From NCBI GenBank assembly GCA_902802045.1, contig CADCKQ010000002.1:1-64000 (forward strand): a stretch of DNA of 64,000 bases, written 5' to 3'. Numbering within the stretch: position 1 is the first letter of the stretch; every line of letters starts with the position of its first letter. Below, one piece after another: positions 62,345-64,000 of this stretch. Below the pieces are notes generated by a model that made no database searches, was not told the DNA's origin, and saw only the letters and a program-made list of their open reading frames with translations. This stretch comes from Oscillospiraceae bacterium. GTDB lineage: Bacteria; Bacillota; Clostridia; Oscillospirales; Oscillospiraceae. A program made the translations under genes and the position numbers.

Positions 62345-63028
62345 ATGCCTTACAGAATACTTCTTTTCGATTGCGACAACACGATCCTCGACTTCAATAC
62401 CGCCGAGCGAAACGCGATCGCCAGAACTTTCGCGGAGTTCGGGATCCCCTGCAGCGACGATATCCTCGAGGTCTACCACAGACACAACATAAAGCACTGG
62501 GAGCTTCTCGAGAAAAAGATCGAGACCCGCAGAGAGTGTCTCGAGAACCGTTTCGCAGAGACCTTCCTCGAGATAGGAGCGAAGGGCGACCCGGTGAAGG
62601 TCAACAAAAGCTATGAGATAAACCTCTCGCAGGGCCACTGGTTCATGCCCGGAGCTGAGGAGATGCTGGAGCGCGTCTCCAAGACGCACGATCTCTACCT
62701 GATCTCCAACGGGAACCAGTTCGTACAGGAGGGGAGATTCAAAAGCTCCGGGATCACGAAATACTTCAAAGGCGTCTTCGTCTCGGAGGCCGTCGGAGCG
62801 GACAAGCCGTCGAAGGAGTTCTTCGACGCCGTCATCTCCGCGATACCCGACTGGAACAGGGAGGAGGCCCTGGTCATCGGCGACAGCCTCACCTCGGACA
62901 TAAAGGGCGGCAACAACATCGGAGCGGACACGCTCTGGTACAATCCGTTCGGCCATCCCCTGCGCGAGGGCTTCAAAGTCGATCACGAGATCTCTTCCTG
63001 GGACGGGCTCTGGGAGATACTCAAATGA
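62345..63028 (+). CDS. YjjG-like HAD phosphatase (pyrimidine 5'-nucleotidase type)
   Basis: 227 aa from ATG 62345, with GGAGAGA just upstream. HAD motifs: LLFDCDNTILDF (motif I, Asp nucleophile plus second Asp), LISNGNQF (motif II), Lys in GADKPSKEFF, and VIGDSLTSDIKGG (motif IV). The N-terminal cap and FDCDNTILDF match YjjG, a house-cleaning nucleotidase for non-canonical pyrimidine nucleotides. Substrate specificity is inferred. The next gene overlaps by four nt. Confidence 0.88.
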   Translation: MPYRILLFDCDNTILDFNTAERNAIARTFAEFGIPCSDDILEVYHRHNIKHWELLEKKIETRRECLENRFAETFLEIGAKGDPVKVNKSYEINLSQGHWFMPGAEEMLERVSKTHDLYLISNGNQFVQEGRFKSSGITKYFKGVFVSEAVGADKPSKEFFDAVISAIPDWNREEALVIGDSLTSDIKGGNNIGADTLWYNPFGHPLREGFKVDHEISSWDGLWEILK

Positions 63029-63507
63029 GCATTAAAGCCGCCGTTTTTTCGGATACCCACGGGAACACAGAATACGCGCTCGCGGCTGTGAGAGGCTATA
63101 AACCGGACCTGATCATCCACCTCGGGGACCACGCATGGGACGCGGACGACATGCATCTCGAGTTTCCGGACATCCCGATGTTCAGAGTGCGCGGAAACTG
63201 CGACTTCGCGACCTCGGCGGGAGACTTCGAAGTGGTGCCGCTCGGGCCGGTAAACGCCTTCATCACCCACGGGCACCTCTACAGCGTCCGCTACACGACG
63301 GACTCGCTGGTCTACGCCGCGCAGGAGCAGGGCTGCGCCATAGCCATGTACGGGCACACGCACATTCCGGACAACTCGGAGCTCGGCGGCGTAAAGATAC
63401 TCAACCCCGGCACCGCGGGCTGCGGCGCGTACCTTACCTGGGCCGCCGTCGAGGTAAACGATCTCGGGGGAATAATGACGGAGATAAGGGAGTTTAAACT
63501 TCATTGA
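63025..63507 (+). CDS. MJ0936/YfcE-type phosphodiesterase
   Basis: 160 aa, full length. Calcineurin-like motifs: AAVFSDTHGN near residue 5, HLGDHAWDADD near 31, RVRGNCDF near 54, HGH near 79, and MYGHTHIPDN near 111. Di-metal (often Mn2+) phosphodiesterase of uncertain physiological substrate. Cotranslated with the HAD gene before it and the methyltransferase after it (TTG overlaps its stop). Confidence 0.9.
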   Translation: MSIKAAVFSDTHGNTEYALAAVRGYKPDLIIHLGDHAWDADDMHLEFPDIPMFRVRGNCDFATSAGDFEVVPLGPVNAFITHGHLYSVRYTTDSLVYAAQEQGCAIAMYGHTHIPDNSELGGVKILNPGTAGCGAYLTWAAVEVNDLGGIMTEIREFKLH

Positions 63508-64000
63508 AAGCAGAGAGAGAATTTCCGAGATTTACGGTCTCGGCCAAGGGGACACGCTGGGTCGAAAGCGGGCACCCGTGGATCTATGATGCCGAGATAA
63601 CAGATGCCCCGGACTGCGAGAACGGGGCGCTTGTCGACGCCGTCAGCGAAAAGGGCAAATACCTGGGGACGGGCTTTCTGAGCCTAAGCAGCAAGATAAG
63701 GATACGCCTCGTCTCCCGCAACGCAAACGACAGCTTTAATGAGGACTTCTGGAGAAGGCGCGCGTCCTACGCCTGGGACTACCGGAAGACTGTCATGCCC
63801 GGGGACAGCTCCGCCTGCCGCTTCATCTTCGGGGAATCGGACGGCTTTCCCGGCCTCACTGTCGACAGGTTCAGTGACGTACTTGTCACGCAGACCCTCT
63901 CGGCCGGCATTGAGAAGAGAAAGGACACGATATTCCCGCTCCTCCTGGAGACCTTAAAAGAGGACGGGCAGGAGATAAGGGGCATATACGAGAGAAACGA
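63504..64000 (+). CDS. RlmI-type rRNA methyltransferase, 3' end cut by the window
   Basis: The start is TTG at 63504, overlapping the previous TGA, with AAGGGAG upstream. About 165 residues are visible. The N-terminal PUA-like domain reads FPRFTVSAKGTRWVESGHPWIYDAEI, then GKYLGTGFLSLSSKIRIRLVSR, and SDGFPGLTVDRFSDVLVTQ (all typical; quoted in part). The SAM-binding domain lies beyond the window. Family members such as RlmI methylate cytosine in 23S rRNA; the exact target is not decided by this part. Confidence 0.85.
   Translation, partial: MKAEREFPRFTVSAKGTRWVESGHPWIYDAEITDAPDCENGALVDAVSEKGKYLGTGFLSLSSKIRIRLVSRNANDSFNEDFWRRRASYAWDYRKTVMPGDSSACRFIFGESDGFPGLTVDRFSDVLVTQTLSAGIEKRKDTIFPLLLETLKEDGQEIRGIYERN

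Overview
The window looks like a piece of a low-to-moderate GC, Gram-positive anaerobic Firmicute (class Clostridia), probably an uncultured gut or rumen lineage. The support is a nine-gene V-type ATPase operon in clostridial order, glycine and FMN riboswitches, an ECF-type RibU, YmdB/YerC/YhaN/YhaO homologues, lipobox-bearing lipoproteins, strong Shine-Dalgarno sites and intrinsic terminators. No 16S or marker gene allows a finer placement, so the taxon is an inference.

Layout. 1-3 kb: the edge of a mobile element, with a truncated NrS-1-type primase-polymerase and a DUF234-type ATPase that has lost its P-loop and sits behind a promoter buried in a palindrome. 3-6.2 kb: a BlaI/BlaR1-like repressor-sensor pair with a non-PBP sensor domain, bracketed by related palindromes and a diverged 41-nt direct repeat. 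6.2-11.1 kb: a lipoprotein with a C-terminal zinc ribbon, mgtE behind a possible 28-codon leader peptide, and a MerR/YbjQ pair. 11.1-16 kb: an esterase gene split by an in-frame TGA, then a tightly packed MoxR ATPase - metallopeptidase/VWA - MmcQ/EVE operon. 16-19.5 kb: a CAT-fold protein and an MBOAT/SGNH O-acylation pair on the minus strand. 19.8-28.4 kb: the V-ATPase operon (H-I-K-E-C-F-A-B-D). 28.4-34.2 kb: a tandem glycine riboswitch with a Na+/amino-acid symporter, a wall-anchored InlB-repeat protein, and a membrane-fused spermidine-synthase-like protein.

34.3-42.3 kb: tRNA-Arg, then a chain of short-gap or overlapping genes (beta-lactamase-fold lipoprotein, YmdB, YhaO, YhaN, dCMP deaminase, QueH, phosphodiester glycosidase, unknown). 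42.4-44.5 kb: four tRNAs (Val, Phe, Gly, Cys), YerC, and a eukaryote-type hexokinase. 44.5-48.8 kb: potA-potB-potCD polyamine transporter behind a 260-nt structured leader ending in a terminator. 48.9-58.9 kb: small membrane proteins, NfeD, nitroreductase, D-Ala-D-Ala ligase, a DnaJ-domain protein, FMN riboswitch-ribU, and apbE-recG. 59-62.2 kb: tRNA-Arg(CCG) followed by an AT-rich accessory insert holding a seven-repeat zinc-ribbon/endonuclease/NUMOD1 protein and an ankyrin-like protein. 62.3 kb to the end: HAD phosphatase, phosphodiesterase and a truncated RlmI-type methyltransferase.

The best candidates for something undescribed are the zinc-ribbon/nuclease protein beside tRNA-Arg, the MoxR-VWA-EVE operon, the structured potA leader, and the BlaR1-like sensor whose ligand domain is not penicillin-binding.
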